The position numbers and the translations under genes are program-made. Under the pieces are notes generated by a model. The model searched no databases and was not told the origin of the DNA. It saw nothing but the letters and a program-made list of their open reading frames with translations. Below are positions 35,123 to 45,197 of a DNA stretch of 64,000 bases, in pieces. Each line of letters begins with the position of its first letter. The stretch's first letter is position 1. Origin of the DNA: Ferrimonas sp. YFM. Its GTDB lineage: Bacteria > Pseudomonadota > Gammaproteobacteria > Enterobacterales > Shewanellaceae. The stretch is from assembly GCF_030296015.1 (NCBI RefSeq), contig NZ_AP027368.1, positions 2,728,001 to 2,792,000 on the forward strand, read 5' to 3'.

Positions 35123-36004
35123 CTAACCTAAGTTGGTGTGTTCGCTGCTTTTTACGCCAATAAAACCGTCAATCAGCTCCGCCAGGGCCTCCGGGGACTC
35201 CATATGGCAATGATGGCCGCCAGCAATGGACTCGAGCTGAGGCTGATTCAGCCATTGATGACGCGCTGCCGAGATCTCCCTGAGCCCCTCAAACCCGTCT
35301 TCACCCAGCACCACCAGGGTGTCGGCCTGAAGATCCGACATCAGTTGCTCTCCCTGTGCGTCAGTCATCATCCAGGGGGAACGGGTGCGCAGCCTGGGGT
35401 CCGAGCGCCAGTGCCACAAGCCGTCGCGCTGCTGCAGGTTTCGCTCCAGCAGCAGCCGGGCCAGAGCGTCATCCAGCCCCCCCGCCGCGGCCCGGGCACT
35501 CACCAGGGGCGCCAGGTCCGGATACCCTCTGGGCTTAAACCCTTTATCCCGGCTGGCAAAGCCTGCACGCATCCGCTCCAGGCTCTCATCCGGCTTGGCG
35601 GTCAATGGCCCCATCGCCTCGAGGATCGCCAGTTTGGACACCCGCTCCGGGTAGAGCGAGGCAAACAGCCCCCCGAGAATGCCGCCCATGGAGTGGCCCA
35701 GCAGCAGCGCCGGCGGCTCCGGCAGCTGTGGCCACAACTGGTGCAGATCATAGAGGTAGTCGAGAAAATGGTAGTAGTTGCCCTGGGGCCTATGGTCCGA
35801 ATGGCCGTGACCGGGAAGCTCCAGCGCCAGTAGCCGGTAGCCCCGCTCGGTCAAAACGGGGGCCAGGGGGGCGAAGCTGTGGGCATTGTCCATCCAGCCG
35901 TGCAGCGCCAGAATCAGCGGGCCCTGCGGTGGGCCCCACTCCAGTGCCGCCAGTGACAGGGTGTCGAGGTGGAAGCGTCGCTCCCGGCCAGGCTCTTGGG
36001 TCAC
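35123..36004 (-). CDS. alpha/beta-fold hydrolase
   Basis: 293-aa hydrolase with the nucleophile elbow GHSMGG (Ser near residue 104), the oxyanion region [11 protein letters not shown], an acidic residue near LGEDGFEG, and the catalytic histidine in [13 protein letters not shown]. This layout fits epoxide-hydrolase/haloperoxidase-type or MhpC-like esterases; the substrate is unknown. It starts 1 nt after the stop of the exported methyltransferase gene, so they are cotranscribed. A gap of 64 nt separates it from fadD downstream; possible read-through would link it to lipid metabolism, but I saw no terminator either way. Confidence 0.88.
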   Translation of the reverse strand: MTQEPGRERRFHLDTLSLAALEWGPPQGPLILALHGWMDNAHSFAPLAPVLTERGYRLLALELPGHGHSDHRPQGNYYHFLDYLYDLHQLWPQLPEPPALLLGHSMGGILGGLFASLYPERVSKLAILEAMGPLTAKPDESLERMRAGFASRDKGFKPRGYPDLAPLVSARAAAGGLDDALARLLLERNLQQRDGLWHWRSDPRLRTRSPWMMTDAQGEQLMSDLQADTLVVLGEDGFEGLREISAARHQWLNQPQLESIAGGHHCHMESPEALAELIDGFIGVKSSEHTNLG

Positions 36005-36005
36005 A

Positions 36006-36824
36006 TTAGATCTCCGGCTTGTAGAACTTCAGGGTCATGCGATCGGACTCGCCGATGGCCAGGTATTTCTCCTTGTCCTTCTCCTTAAGGCGCAACGAAG
36101 GCGGCAGGGTCCACACCCCACGCTCATAGTCCTTGGTGTCCTTGGGGTTGGCATTGACCTCACTCTTGGCCGCCAGCTTAAAGCCCACCTTTTCGGCCAG
36201 GGCAATCATTTGGGCCTCATCCATATAACCCGATTCCGCCGGCATGCCCGGGTTGGCCCGGTGCTCCACCACTCCAAACACCCCACCCGGGGTCAGTACC
36301 TCAAACGCGGCCTGAAACACCGGCTCCAGAGAGTCGGCCATGGCCCAGTTGTGCAGGTTTCTGAAGGTCAGCACCATATCCACGCTGGCCTCTACCCCCA
36401 AACTGGTCTTGGCCGGCGGGTCGAAGGTCACCACCTCCACCTTGCTGTAAAGCTCAGGCTCAGCGGCCAACTTGGTCTCATAGCGCTTACCGGCGTTGGC
36501 CCGATAACGGGTACGGGGGGTGTCTTCGGCAGGGTTGGTGTCGAAGCTGGCGGCGATAAACTTGCCCTTGTCTTTCAGGTAGGGCGCCGGGATTTCACTG
36601 TACCAGCCACCACCGGGCCACAGCTCAATCACCCGCATGTGAGGATGCAAACCGAAGAAATCCAGGGTCTCGGCGGGATGCCGGTACTGATTGCGCTCGA
36701 TATTGGCCTGGCTACGGTGTTCGCCATTGGCCCATTGATTCAGGGTGCTCTGGTTGTCGCTGCTTCCCGCCAGGGCAGGCAGGCTCATCAGGGTCAGGGC
36801 AGACGCCAGCAACATGGTTCTCAT
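36006..36824 (-). CDS. exported class I SAM-dependent methyltransferase-like protein
   Basis: A Sec signal peptide (MRTMLLASALTLMSLPALAGS, cleavage near Ala19) precedes a Rossmann methyltransferase fold. Motif I is ELWPGGGWYSE and motif IV/V lies near VDMVLTFRNLHNW; the end is GVWTLPPSLRLKE. This family of predicted periplasmic methyltransferases is common in gammaproteobacteria; how it would obtain S-adenosylmethionine outside the cytoplasm is unclear. The 272 aa are normal. It is cotranscribed with the alpha/beta hydrolase (1-nt gap). The substrate is unknown. Confidence 0.87.
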   Translation of the reverse strand: MRTMLLASALTLMSLPALAGSSDNQSTLNQWANGEHRSQANIERNQYRHPAETLDFFGLHPHMRVIELWPGGGWYSEIPAPYLKDKGKFIAASFDTNPAEDTPRTRYRANAGKRYETKLAAEPELYSKVEVVTFDPPAKTSLGVEASVDMVLTFRNLHNWAMADSLEPVFQAAFEVLTPGGVFGVVEHRANPGMPAESGYMDEAQMIALAEKVGFKLAAKSEVNANPKDTKDYERGVWTLPPSLRLKEKDKEKYLAIGESDRMTLKFYKPEI

Positions 36825-36948
36825 GGTTCCCTCCTAAGACTCGGATTTTAGGTAAAGTCTATAACCTATCGCGGCAGTCGGAGATTGCAATGGTGTTGCG
36901 GCCAGGAAGATGTCACAAAAGATGGCAGCGGGGCTAAAGCTGTGGGGA

Positions 36949-37227
36949 TTAAACGTAGAGATCGACGCCCATCATCGACTGCAACTCCTGGCGCAGCCCC
37001 TGATTGGCGGTTTCCATGTAGGCAGAGATGGCCCGGGAGTCAGGGTGATCCTGGGTCAGGCGGGTTCGGCCGGCAGCAAACGCCTGCCAGCCCTGGGGAT
37101 CGCTGGGCACCACCAGCTCGGCGGTCTTGACCGCCGGCTCAGCCTCTTTGGCTTTCTCCGGGCTGCCCTTGCTCTGCGGTTTCGCCGGCAATGGGGCCTG
37201 GGTGGATAATCCAACTTGATGGATCAT
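36949..37227 (-). CDS. hypothetical protein (92 aa)
   Basis: Proline- and lysine-rich N-terminal half (LPAKPQSKGSPEKAKEAEP), then a more ordered half (GWQAFAAGRTRLTQDHPDSR) ending in MMGVDLYV. No signal peptide or membrane helix. No family recognised. It lies upstream of the methyltransferase and downstream of tsaB, with a gap on both sides. Codon bias fits the host. A small conserved protein is plausible. Confidence 0.6.
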   Translation of the reverse strand: MIHQVGLSTQAPLPAKPQSKGSPEKAKEAEPAVKTAELVVPSDPQGWQAFAAGRTRLTQDHPDSRAISAYMETANQGLRQELQSMMGVDLYV

Positions 37228-37290
37228 GGTGGTGTCGCTCTCCCTTGTACCAATAGTATTAGCTAGGTGGCCTATCTAATAATTTTGGTA

Positions 37291-37980
37291 TCACTTACCC
37301 GGCATCTTTTTCCAGGCAACATTGTCTCTCAAATACACTGGCTCTACCTGCTCCAGAGGCTGGGCGCCGCCGTTGCGATAGAGTTCCAGTGCCAGAGGCA
37401 CCATCATCTTAGCACTGGGCAGACGATGATCGCCACTGACACTCAGGCGGCCATTAACCAGCAGCTCTGGGTAGGTCTCAAATCCTGTCCCCACGGCCAC
37501 CAGTCCCTCACCCTGCATCAGCTCCAGGGCCAGCAGTTCATCGGGGGCGATCACCAGCTCCTGCCCCACCAGGGTGGCCAGGCCATCGCGGCTCTCGTAG
37601 CGTCCCACATACACCTCGCCCATGCGGGCGTCGATGGCGGCTATTACTGTGCTGGCACCGGCATCGATGGCGCCTTGAGCCATGGCCGCCAGGTTGGAGA
37701 TGGGCAGTACCGGCAGCTCCGCCCCCAGGGCCAGCCCCTGCATCATGGCGGTGCCGATGCGGATACCGGTGAAGCTACCTGGACCGCGGCCAAAGCCGAT
37801 GGCGTCCAGCTGGGCCAGGGTCACGCCCCCCTCTGCCAGCAGTTGCTCCACAAAAGGCAGGATCTTCTGGCTGTGCTCCCGGGGAGCCTCTTCACACAGG
37901 TCAATCACCCGATCACCGAGTACCAGGGCCGCCGAGCAGTTCTCGGTGGCGGTATCGATGATTAAAATCTTTTCAGACAT
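37291..37980 (-). CDS. tsaB: tRNA threonylcarbamoyladenosine biosynthesis protein TsaB
   Basis: Essential partner of TsaD in making the t6A modification of tRNAs that read ANN codons. The ASKHA-like N-terminus is ILIIDTATENCSAAL, and GFGRGPGSFTGIRIG (residues about 64-78) is diagnostic of TsaB. The length is 229 aa. I start at ATG 37980, which overlaps the stop of the helicase gene (TGATG); the in-frame codon before it is TTG. Cotranscription with a YoaA-like helicase gene is the arrangement known from E. coli (yoaA-tsaB). Confidence 0.95.
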   Translation of the reverse strand: MSEKILIIDTATENCSAALVLGDRVIDLCEEAPREHSQKILPFVEQLLAEGGVTLAQLDAIGFGRGPGSFTGIRIGTAMMQGLALGAELPVLPISNLAAMAQGAIDAGASTVIAAIDARMGEVYVGRYESRDGLATLVGQELVIAPDELLALELMQGEGLVAVGTGFETYPELLVNGRLSVSGDHRLPSAKMMVPLALELYRNGGAQPLEQVEPVYLRDNVAWKKMPGK

Positions 37981-39911
37981 CAAACTTCTCTTAATCGTGC
38001 TAGAGCCTTGTCCAGCCCGCGGGTCCGCGTCATCGGAGGCAGGCTGCGTATAAACTGTTCGCCATAGGGGCGCTGAACCAGTCTGGGGTCGCAGATCACC
38101 AGCACCCCCTGGTCCTGTTCGCTGCGAATCAATCGGCCGACACCCTGCTTCAGGGCGAGGATCGCCTGAGGCAATTGCACCATGGCAAAGGGATCCTGAC
38201 CACTGCGTTCACAGGCGGTCAGCCTGGCCTGGGTCAGGGGGTCGTCCGGAGAGACGAAAGGCAGCTTGTCGATCATAACACAACAGAGCGCACGGCCTCT
38301 AACGTCCACCCCCTCCCAGAACGCCGCGGTACCCAGCAGCACCGCGTTGCCGTAGGCATGATAGCGGCTCAGCAGCTGCCGCTTGGAGTCCATCCCCTGC
38401 ACCAGCAATGGCCGGCTCTGGCGGTGACTGAGCAGCTCCCCGACCCGGTACATCATCTGGTAACTGGTGAACAGCAGGAAGGTGCGCCCGTCCGCCGCCT
38501 CAATCAGCTTGGAGGCGATCTCGGCCAGATGCTCCGCCACATTGGCCTCATGGGGCAGAGGAAGGTGCCTAGGGACACACATCAGCGCCTGGCTGGCGTA
38601 ATCGAAGGGGCTGTCCAGTATCAGTGAGTCGGCCTTCTCCAGGGCCATCTGCCGGCTGAAGTAACCGAAGTCCCCTCCCACCTGCAAAGTGGCCGAAGTA
38701 AAGGCCCAGGCGCAGTGGTAACTGTTATAGAGCGCCTTGAGCTCATCCCGCACCGACATGGGACTGGAGACCAGGCCAAAGCCTCGCTCCCGCCGCTCCA
38801 GCCGGTAGATGCGCTTGGCATCCGGGCTGCCAAAGTGCTCCAGCAACCCCATCAGCCGGGCACTGCGCTCGAAGCATTGGTCACCCAGCTCATCCCGTCC
38901 CAGGTGGTAGCCCAGTTCGGTTTTCAGTAAGCCCAGGGAGCGGGTCAACCCCTGCCAAGCGCCAGACACCGCCTCAAACCCCAGCTGTGCCTGCCAGGCC
39001 GGTTCGCCGTTGGCCTGAATCGCCTCGGTCAGCTCATCGGCCCACTGGCTGAGCTCGTCGGCCCGGGTCTCCAGGGATTTGCAGTCCTTCAGGGTCTTAT
39101 ACACCCGGCGCACGTCCCTGCCCAAGTAGTGAAAGCTGGAGGCGGAGAGGCGCTCACCGTAGCGGGTCAGGGCGATGTCCGGCAGTTGATGGGCCTCATC
39201 AAAGATGATCCAGTTCAGCTCAGGCAGGAGCTCACCAAAGCCTTGCTCTCTCAGCGCCGAATCGGCGAAGAACAGGTGATGGTTGATCACCACCAGATCC
39301 GCCCCCATCGCCTTGGCCCTGGCCTTTTTCAGGAAGCAGCGGTCGAAATCCGGGCAGGCCTTACCCAGACAGTTGTCCTGGGTCGAGGTCACCTTGCGCA
39401 GTATGGGGGCGTCCTCCGCCAGGGAGTCCATCTCCGCCATATCCCCGGTGCCGGTGCCATTGGCCCAGCTGCGGATGCGAATCAGCTGATCCATCTCCAC
39501 CGGGGTCTGGGCCTCCGGGTCCGCCAGCTGCTGAGTCAGGTGATAGAGGCACAGATAGTTGCCCCGCCCCTTAAGCAAAGCCACCTTGATGCCTGAGTCG
39601 ATCAGCGGCAAAAGTCGGGGAAGATCTTTGAAAAAGAGCTGATCTTGCAGGTTCTTGGTGCCGGTACTGATGGCCACTTTCTTGCCGCTCAGCAGGGCTG
39701 GCAGCAGATAGGCAAAGGTCTTGCCGATGCCGGTGCCCGCCTCCGCCACCAGCACCTTGCCCGGAGTGCTGTGCTCCGCCAGCGCATGGGCCAGTTGCTG
39801 CTGTTGCGGACGGTAACGAAACTCCTCCAGAGTCTCTGCCAGCAGGCCATCGGCGGCGAACGCCTTTTTGATTTTGCTGGAGAAACGGGACATGGAGCGG
39901 CACACAAACAT
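37980..39911 (-). CDS. yoaA: YoaA/DinG-family iron-sulfur ATP-dependent helicase
   Basis: XPD-like 5'-3' DNA helicase of the DinG/YoaA family. Walker A AGTGIGKT near residue 60, DEAH box (FDEAH), and the iron-sulfur cysteines in NYLCLY, NCLGKACPDFDRC between them. Motif VI is QGVGRLIRSEQD. At 643 aa it is of YoaA size, shorter than DinG. The gene overlaps tsaB by TGATG, as in the E. coli yoaA-tsaB pair. YoaA helps replication tolerate damage with the clamp-loader protein HolC. The start could be ATG 39911 or 39893, with no clear ribosome-binding site for either. Confidence 0.88.
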   Translation of the reverse strand: MFVCRSMSRFSSKIKKAFAADGLLAETLEEFRYRPQQQQLAHALAEHSTPGKVLVAEAGTGIGKTFAYLLPALLSGKKVAISTGTKNLQDQLFFKDLPRLLPLIDSGIKVALLKGRGNYLCLYHLTQQLADPEAQTPVEMDQLIRIRSWANGTGTGDMAEMDSLAEDAPILRKVTSTQDNCLGKACPDFDRCFLKKARAKAMGADLVVINHHLFFADSALREQGFGELLPELNWIIFDEAHQLPDIALTRYGERLSASSFHYLGRDVRRVYKTLKDCKSLETRADELSQWADELTEAIQANGEPAWQAQLGFEAVSGAWQGLTRSLGLLKTELGYHLGRDELGDQCFERSARLMGLLEHFGSPDAKRIYRLERRERGFGLVSSPMSVRDELKALYNSYHCAWAFTSATLQVGGDFGYFSRQMALEKADSLILDSPFDYASQALMCVPRHLPLPHEANVAEHLAEIASKLIEAADGRTFLLFTSYQMMYRVGELLSHRQSRPLLVQGMDSKRQLLSRYHAYGNAVLLGTAAFWEGVDVRGRALCCVMIDKLPFVSPDDPLTQARLTACERSGQDPFAMVQLPQAILALKQGVGRLIRSEQDQGVLVICDPRLVQRPYGEQFIRSLPPMTRTRGLDKALARLREV

Positions 39912-40084
39912 CTAAGGGGCGGCCATTATGACACAGCCTGCCGCCCCTGACAGCGGGGTTATGGATTCATCAGAAAAAAAGCGTAAATTGGTTGTTGCAA
40001 TTATTTATTCACTGAATTAGCTTAAAAGCACGCCACGTTGAACGTGCACAGAATTTTGTACTGAATCATTAGGAATTCGCACCC

Positions 40085-40132
40085 ATGCTGAAGTTTACCG
40101 CCCTACATCACCATCATCATTTCAAGCGGTAG
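40085..40132 (+). CDS. hisL: his operon leader peptide HisL
   Basis: A 15-codon frame encodes MLKFTALHHHHHFKR, with five consecutive histidines. Ribosome stalling on these codons when His-tRNA is scarce would prevent the downstream terminator from forming. It lies 171 bp upstream of hisG. Confidence 0.9.
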   Translation: MLKFTALHHHHHFKR

Positions 40133-40145
40133 CCTTTGGCATTGT

Positions 40146-40181
40146 CGCTGGAGGCTGCTGTTTAAACGGCGCCCTCCAGCG
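40146..40181 (+). promoter_or_regulatory. his leader hairpin (pause or antiterminator candidate)
   Basis: CGCTGGAGG (40146-40154) pairs perfectly with CCTCCAGCG (40173-40181). It lies between hisL and the attenuator, in the position of the alternative leader hairpins of his attenuation. Its exact role was not tested by folding. Confidence 0.6.
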
Positions 40182-40204
40182 GATTCAGAACCTGAACACA
40201 CAAG

Positions 40205-40233
40205 AACCCTGGAGCAAGCGCCCAGGGTTTTTT
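40205..40233 (+). terminator. his attenuator (rho-independent terminator)
   Basis: AACCCTGG (40205-40212) pairs with CCAGGGTT (40222-40229), followed by a T-run (six T at 40228-40233). With HisL upstream, this completes a classical attenuator ahead of hisG. Confidence 0.88.
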
Positions 40234-40255
40234 GTTTTATTATCAGGACTGAATC

Positions 40256-41152
40256 ATGACTCAACAACGACTGAGAATCGCCATCCAAAAATCCGGCCGC
40301 CTGGCCGATGAATGCCAAACCCTGCTCAAGGGTGCCGGCCTCAAACTCAACCTGCGGGACCAGCGCCTGCTGTCCCACTGCCAGAACCTGCCCATCGACA
40401 TCCTGCGTGTCCGCGACGATGACATCCCCGGTTTGGTGATGGACGGCGTGGTGGACCTGGGCATCGTCGGCGAGAACGTGCTGGAGGAGGAGCGCCTGGA
40501 GCGCGAGGCGATGAGTCGCCCCTGTGAATTCACCACCCTGCGCCGCCTGGACTTCGGCGGCTGCCGCCTCTCCCTGGCGGTGGACAAGGACTTGGCCTGG
40601 GACGGCCCCACCACCCTGGCGGGCAAACGCATCGCCACCTCCTACCCCTACCTGCTGGCCAGCTACATGAAGAAGACCGGCGTCCCCTTCAGCGATTGCA
40701 TGCTCAAGGGCTCGGTAGAGGTGGCGCCCCGCGCCGGCCTGGCCGACGCCATCTGCGATCTGGTGAGCACCGGCGCCACCCTGGAAGCCAACGGCCTGAA
40801 GGAGACCGAGGTGATCTTCCGCTCCAAGGCCACCCTGATTCAGACCGCCTCCCCCTTGAGCGCCGCCAACCAGGAGCTGGTGGACAAACTGCTGACCCGC
40901 ATCAACGGCGTCATCCAGGCCCGGGAGAGCAAATACATCATGCTGCACGCCCCCAAGGCAACCCTGGATGAAGTGGTGGCCCTGCTGCCCGGCGCCGAGA
41001 ACCCCACCATCCTGCCCCTGGCCCAGGACAGCGAGCGGGTGGCCCTGCACGCGGTCAGCTCCGAAACCCTGTTCTGGGAAACCATGGAACAGCTTAAGGC
41101 CCTGGGTGCCAGCTCCATCCTGGTGCTGCCCATTGAGAAGATGCTGGGTTAA
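40256..41152 (+). CDS. hisG: ATP phosphoribosyltransferase (long form)
   Basis: Condenses ATP and PRPP, the first and feedback-inhibited step of histidine synthesis. At 298 aa it is the long HisGL form with the C-terminal regulatory ACT-like domain, so no HisZ is needed. Characteristic stretches are [12 protein letters not shown] at the N-terminus, [12 protein letters not shown], and the PRPP loop [14 protein letters not shown]. It heads the operon after the attenuator and lies 10 nt before hisD. All eight his genes follow in the enterobacterial order. Confidence 0.97.
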   Translation: MTQQRLRIAIQKSGRLADECQTLLKGAGLKLNLRDQRLLSHCQNLPIDILRVRDDDIPGLVMDGVVDLGIVGENVLEEERLEREAMSRPCEFTTLRRLDFGGCRLSLAVDKDLAWDGPTTLAGKRIATSYPYLLASYMKKTGVPFSDCMLKGSVEVAPRAGLADAICDLVSTGATLEANGLKETEVIFRSKATLIQTASPLSAANQELVDKLLTRINGVIQARESKYIMLHAPKATLDEVVALLPGAENPTILPLAQDSERVALHAVSSETLFWETMEQLKALGASSILVLPIEKMLG

Positions 41153-41162
41153 GAGGTTAGAG

Positions 41163-42443
41163 ATGAAAGTACTCAACTGGAACCAGCTGTGCGACACCGA
41201 ACAGACTCTGGCCCTGGCCCGGGCGGATCAGGTGCAAAGCGCCGACCTCACCCAGGCGGTGGCGGGCATTCTCGACCAGGTCCGCCGCGGTGGCGACAAC
41301 GCCCTGCTTGAGCTGAGCGAGAAGTTCGACGGAGGCCGCCCCGACGCCCTGGCCTACGACAACGAGGAACTGGGCCGCCGTGGCCAACGCATCGATGCCA
41401 GCCTCAAGGTCGCCATCGACGCCGCCATCGACAACCTGACTGCCTTCCACGACGCTCAGCAGTTCCAGCCGGTACGAGTGGAAACCCAGCCCGGCGTCGT
41501 CTGCGAACTGCGCAGCGAAGCCATTGAGCGGGTGGGCCTCTATGTTCCCGGCGGCAGTGCCCCCCTGGTCTCCTCGGTGTTGATGCAGGCCCTGCCCGCC
41601 AAGCTGGCTGGCTGCGACGTGCGGGTGATGACCACTCCGCCTCCGGTGAGCGACGCCATCTGCTACGCCGCCTGGCGCTGCGGGGTGCAGCAGTTGATCC
41701 CCATCGGCGGCGCCCAGGCCATCGCCGCCCTCGCCTTTGGCACCGAGACCGTGCCCAAGGTGGACAAGATCTTCGGCCCGGGCAACCGCTTCGTCACCGA
41801 AGCCAAGACCCAGGCCAGCCAGAGTGGCACCGCCATCGACATGCCCGCCGGCCCCTCCGAGGTGCTGGTGATCGCCGATGACGACGCCAACCCCGAATTC
41901 GTGGCCGCCGACCTGCTCTCCCAGGCAGAGCACGGCGAGGACAGTCAGGCGATGCTGGTGTGTCTCAGCGACAGCTTTGCCGACAAGGTCAACGCCGCCC
42001 TGGTCAGTCAGCTCACCACATTGAGCCGTAAGGAGATCGCCGCCGCCGCCCTGTCACAGAGCCGCGCCCTGGTGGTACAGAGCCTGGCACAGGCCTGTGA
42101 GGTCTCCAACGCCTATGGCCCTGAGCACCTTATTGTGCAGACCAAAGCCCCCAGAGAATTGCTGGGCACACTGCGCGCCGCTGGCTCCATCTTCCTCGGG
42201 CCCTGGTCTCCGGAGTCTGTGGGCGACTACGCCAGTGGCACCAACCACGTGTTGCCCACCTATGGCGCCTCCCGCAGTGCGTCGAGTCTGTCTCTGGCGG
42301 ACTTCTGCCGTCGCTATACGGTGCAGGAGCTAAGCCGCGACGGCCTCAAGGGACTGGCCCCCACGGTGATAGCCCTGGCCGACGCCGAAGGCCTGGATGC
42401 CCACGCCAAGGCAGTGTCCCTACGCATGGCGCAACTGGATTAA
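41163..42443 (+). CDS. hisD: histidinol dehydrogenase
   Basis: Zn-dependent NAD+ enzyme oxidising histidinol to histidine in two steps, the last in the pathway. It carries the signature PAGPSEVLVIADD, the zinc ligand regions QAEHGEDSQA and the acid/base His-Glu pair in YGPEHLIV. The start is ATG 41163 (MKVLNWNQL), preceded by AGAGGTTAG; the frame is open upstream inside hisG, but that part is a shadow. The 426 aa are normal. It lies 10 nt after hisG and 17 nt before hisC. Confidence 0.97.
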   Translation: MKVLNWNQLCDTEQTLALARADQVQSADLTQAVAGILDQVRRGGDNALLELSEKFDGGRPDALAYDNEELGRRGQRIDASLKVAIDAAIDNLTAFHDAQQFQPVRVETQPGVVCELRSEAIERVGLYVPGGSAPLVSSVLMQALPAKLAGCDVRVMTTPPPVSDAICYAAWRCGVQQLIPIGGAQAIAALAFGTETVPKVDKIFGPGNRFVTEAKTQASQSGTAIDMPAGPSEVLVIADDDANPEFVAADLLSQAEHGEDSQAMLVCLSDSFADKVNAALVSQLTTLSRKEIAAAALSQSRALVVQSLAQACEVSNAYGPEHLIVQTKAPRELLGTLRAAGSIFLGPWSPESVGDYASGTNHVLPTYGASRSASSLSLADFCRRYTVQELSRDGLKGLAPTVIALADAEGLDAHAKAVSLRMAQLD

Positions 42444-42460
42444 GAATAAGGAGAGCAATA

Positions 42461-43507
42461 ATGAACCTGGCCGAACGCCTCTGTCGCCCCGAACTGAGGG
42501 AACTCGTTCCCTACGCCTCCGCCCGCCGCAGCATGAGTGGTGGCGATGTCTGGCTCAATGCCAACGAGAGCCCCTGGCGTAACGCCAATGTGGCGGACGT
42601 CAACCGCTATCCGGACTGTCAGCCACCTGAGCTGCGCGCCGCCTACGCTGGCTATGCCGGCGTGCGTCCAGAGCAGCTGTTGATCACCCGCGGCGCCGAC
42701 GAAGGGATTGAACTGCTGATCCGCACCTTCTGTGTGCCCGGTCAGGACAAGGTGGTCAGCCTGGCCCCCAGCTACGGCATGTACGGCATCAGCGCCCTCA
42801 CCTGCGGCGTCGAGTATCAGGCGGTGCCCTGGGAGGAGGGCTATCAGTTGCCATTGGCGCTGACCGAGGCGGGCCGGGGTGCCAAGCTGGTGTTCGTCTG
42901 CAACCCCAACAACCCCACCGGCAGCCTGGTGCCGCGCGAGGATCTGCTGGCCCTGGCGGACGCCCTGCCAGATACCCTGGTGGTGGTGGATGAAGCCTAC
43001 ATTGAGTTCTGCGCCGACCAGAGCCTGGCAGACGCCATTGGCGGTTGCCCCAACCTGGTGGTGCTGCGCACCCTCTCCAAGGCGTTTGCCCTGGCCGGCG
43101 CCCGCTGCGGCTTCCTGCTGGCAGGCAAAGAGATCATCACCATGCTGGAGAAGGTGATCGCCCCCTACCCGGTACCCAAGCCCGTGGCCGACCTGGCCCT
43201 GGAGACTCTGAGCGACTTTGGCATCCGCCGCATGCAGAGCCAGGTGGCTCAGCTCAATGCCCGCCGCAGCGCCCTGGTGACCGCCCTCAGCACACTGACG
43301 TATGTCGATCAGGTGCTGGAGTCCGCCGCTAACTTTGTTCTGTTTAAGGCCGATGGCGCCGACGACCTCTTTAAAACCCTACAAACTCAGGGGATACTGA
43401 TTCGAGCCTACGGCGCCCTGCCCGGCTGGCTCAGAATCAGCATCGGCAGCGATTCCGAAATGGAGCTGCTCACCAACGCCCTGACCGCTTTTCAACAGGA
43501 TGCATAA
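42461..43507 (+). CDS. hisC: histidinol-phosphate aminotransferase
   Basis: PLP-dependent aminotransferase making histidinol phosphate. The Lys Schiff-base region is [14 protein letters not shown] (Lys near residue 206), with the PLP-binding [10 protein letters not shown] and VVDEAYIEF motifs also visible. Start ATG 42461 has AGGAGA in front. The length is 348 aa. It is two codons from hisB and tightly packed in the operon. Confidence 0.96.
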   Translation: MNLAERLCRPELRELVPYASARRSMSGGDVWLNANESPWRNANVADVNRYPDCQPPELRAAYAGYAGVRPEQLLITRGADEGIELLIRTFCVPGQDKVVSLAPSYGMYGISALTCGVEYQAVPWEEGYQLPLALTEAGRGAKLVFVCNPNNPTGSLVPREDLLALADALPDTLVVVDEAYIEFCADQSLADAIGGCPNLVVLRTLSKAFALAGARCGFLLAGKEIITMLEKVIAPYPVPKPVADLALETLSDFGIRRMQSQVAQLNARRSALVTALSTLTYVDQVLESAANFVLFKADGADDLFKTLQTQGILIRAYGALPGWLRISIGSDSEMELLTNALTAFQQDA

Positions 43508-43509
43508 CC

Positions 43510-44577
43510 ATGAAACAACCCATCCTCTTTATCGACCGTGACGGCACCCTGGTAGAGGAGCCGCCCATCGACAAACAGCTCGACTCCCTGGAGAAGCTGG
43601 TGTTTGAGCCCGCGGTGGTGCCGGCCCTGCTGGCCCTGCAGCAGGCGGGCTACCGTCTGGTGATGGTCTCCAACCAGGACGGCCTGGGCACCGACAGCTT
43701 CCCCCAGGTGGACTTCGATGCCCCCCACGACGCCATGATGGCCCTGTTCACCAGCCAGGGAGTGCGCTTCGACGAGGTGCTGATCTGCCCCCACTTCGAC
43801 AGCGACAACTGCAGCTGCCGCAAACCCAAGCTGGGGCTGGTACGCGACTACCTGACCCAGGGCAAGGTGGACTTCACCCGCTCCGCCGTCATTGGCGACC
43901 GGGAGACCGACATGGAACTGGCCTGCGCCATGGGCGTGGCCGGCATCCGCTACGACAGAGACAACTTCGGCTGGGAGCAGATTCTGGCTCAGCTCACCCA
44001 GGGTGAACGGCGTGCCACCGCCCGGCGCACCACCCGTGAGACCGACATCCAGATTGAGGTGGATCTCGACAGCCCGGGCCCGGTGAGCATCAACACCGGC
44101 GTGGGTTTCTTCGACCACATGCTGGAGCAGATCGCCACCCACGGCGGCATCGGCCTGACCCTCTCCATGAGCGGCGACCTGCACATCGACGAACACCACA
44201 GCGTCGAGGACGTGGCCCTGACCCTGGGCCAGGCACTGAAGCAGGCCCTCGGCGACAAGCGAGGCATTGGCCGCTTCGGCTTCGCCCTGCCCATGGACGA
44301 GACCGGTGCCCAGTGCCTGCTGGACCTGTCCGGTCGCCCCTACCTGCGCTTCGAAGCCGAATTCACTCGCGACAAGGTCGGCGATCTCAGCACCGAGATG
44401 GTCTCCCACTTCTTCCGCTCCCTGGCCGACAGCCTGGGCGCCACCCTGCATCTGTCTGTAGACGGCGACAACGAGCACCACAAGGTGGAGGCGCTGTTCA
44501 AGGTGTTTGGCCGAACCCTCCGCCAGGCGGTGCGCATCCAAGGCAGTGAGCTGCCCTCCTCCAAGGGGGTGCTCTGA
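43510..44577 (+). CDS. hisB: bifunctional histidinol-phosphatase / imidazoleglycerol-phosphate dehydratase
   Basis: Two activities in one chain, as in enterobacteria. The N-terminal HAD-type histidinol phosphatase contains [11 protein letters not shown] (nucleophile Asp) and zinc-binding [15 protein letters not shown], and the C-terminal IGPD part has the metal-binding histidines [13 protein letters not shown] and [10 protein letters not shown]. The fusion is 355 aa. Its stop overlaps the hisH start (TGATGA). This arrangement puts steps 6 and 8 in one protein. Confidence 0.97.
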   Translation: MKQPILFIDRDGTLVEEPPIDKQLDSLEKLVFEPAVVPALLALQQAGYRLVMVSNQDGLGTDSFPQVDFDAPHDAMMALFTSQGVRFDEVLICPHFDSDNCSCRKPKLGLVRDYLTQGKVDFTRSAVIGDRETDMELACAMGVAGIRYDRDNFGWEQILAQLTQGERRATARRTTRETDIQIEVDLDSPGPVSINTGVGFFDHMLEQIATHGGIGLTLSMSGDLHIDEHHSVEDVALTLGQALKQALGDKRGIGRFGFALPMDETGAQCLLDLSGRPYLRFEAEFTRDKVGDLSTEMVSHFFRSLADSLGATLHLSVDGDNEHHKVEALFKVFGRTLRQAVRIQGSELPSSKGVL

Positions 44578-45197
44578 TGAGCCAGGACGCCCCAAAAGTC
44601 ACCATCATCGACACCGGCTGCGCCAACCTGGCGTCGGTGCGCTTCGCCCTGGCCCGCCTGGGCGCCCAGGTCACCGTCAGCCGGGATCCGGAGGTGATCC
44701 TCGCCAGCCCGAGGCTGATCCTGCCCGGTGTCGGCAGTGCAAGCGCCGGTATGGCCGCCCTCAGAGAGAGCGGCGTGCTAGACACCCTCACCCAGGTGAG
44801 CCAGCCCCTGCTGGGGATCTGCCTGGGGATGCAGCTGCTGGGCCAGGCCAGCGAGGAGAGCGCCGCCGCCGGCGAACAGACGCCGATGACCGGTCTGCTG
44901 CCCTTCACAGTGGCCCAGCTGGAAACCGGTGGTCAGCCTTTGCCCCATATGGGTTGGAACACTTTGGCGCCCAGCGACCATCCGCTGTTCAAGGGCATCG
45001 ATGAGGGCAGTTACGTCTACTTCGTCCACAGCTACGCGGCCCCGGTGGGCGAGCTCACCCTGGCCAGCAGCGACTACGGCCAGTCCTTCTCCGCCGCCGT
45101 AGGCCGGGATAACCTGATGGGGGTGCAGTTTCACCCCGAACGCAGTGGCGCCGTGGGCGCTAAGATACTCAGCAATTTCTTGGAGATGACAGCGTGA
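44577..45197 (+). CDS. hisH: imidazole glycerol phosphate synthase, glutaminase subunit
   Basis: Class I glutamine amidotransferase that feeds ammonia to HisF. The catalytic cysteine is in LGICLGMQLL, and the His/Glu dyad lies in GVQFHPERSGAVG. The 206 aa are normal. ATG 44577 overlaps the hisB stop, and its own stop overlaps the hisA GTG start. HisH and HisF are separated by hisA in the operon, the usual order. Confidence 0.96.
   Translation: MSQDAPKVTIIDTGCANLASVRFALARLGAQVTVSRDPEVILASPRLILPGVGSASAGMAALRESGVLDTLTQVSQPLLGICLGMQLLGQASEESAAAGEQTPMTGLLPFTVAQLETGGQPLPHMGWNTLAPSDHPLFKGIDEGSYVYFVHSYAAPVGELTLASSDYGQSFSAAVGRDNLMGVQFHPERSGAVGAKILSNFLEMTA

Noticed and set aside
40968-41162. N-terminal extension of the hisD frame into hisG
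   Set aside because: The extension (starting KWWPCC) overlaps hisG coding sequence and is not family-like; MKVLNWNQL at 41163 has its own ribosome-binding site.
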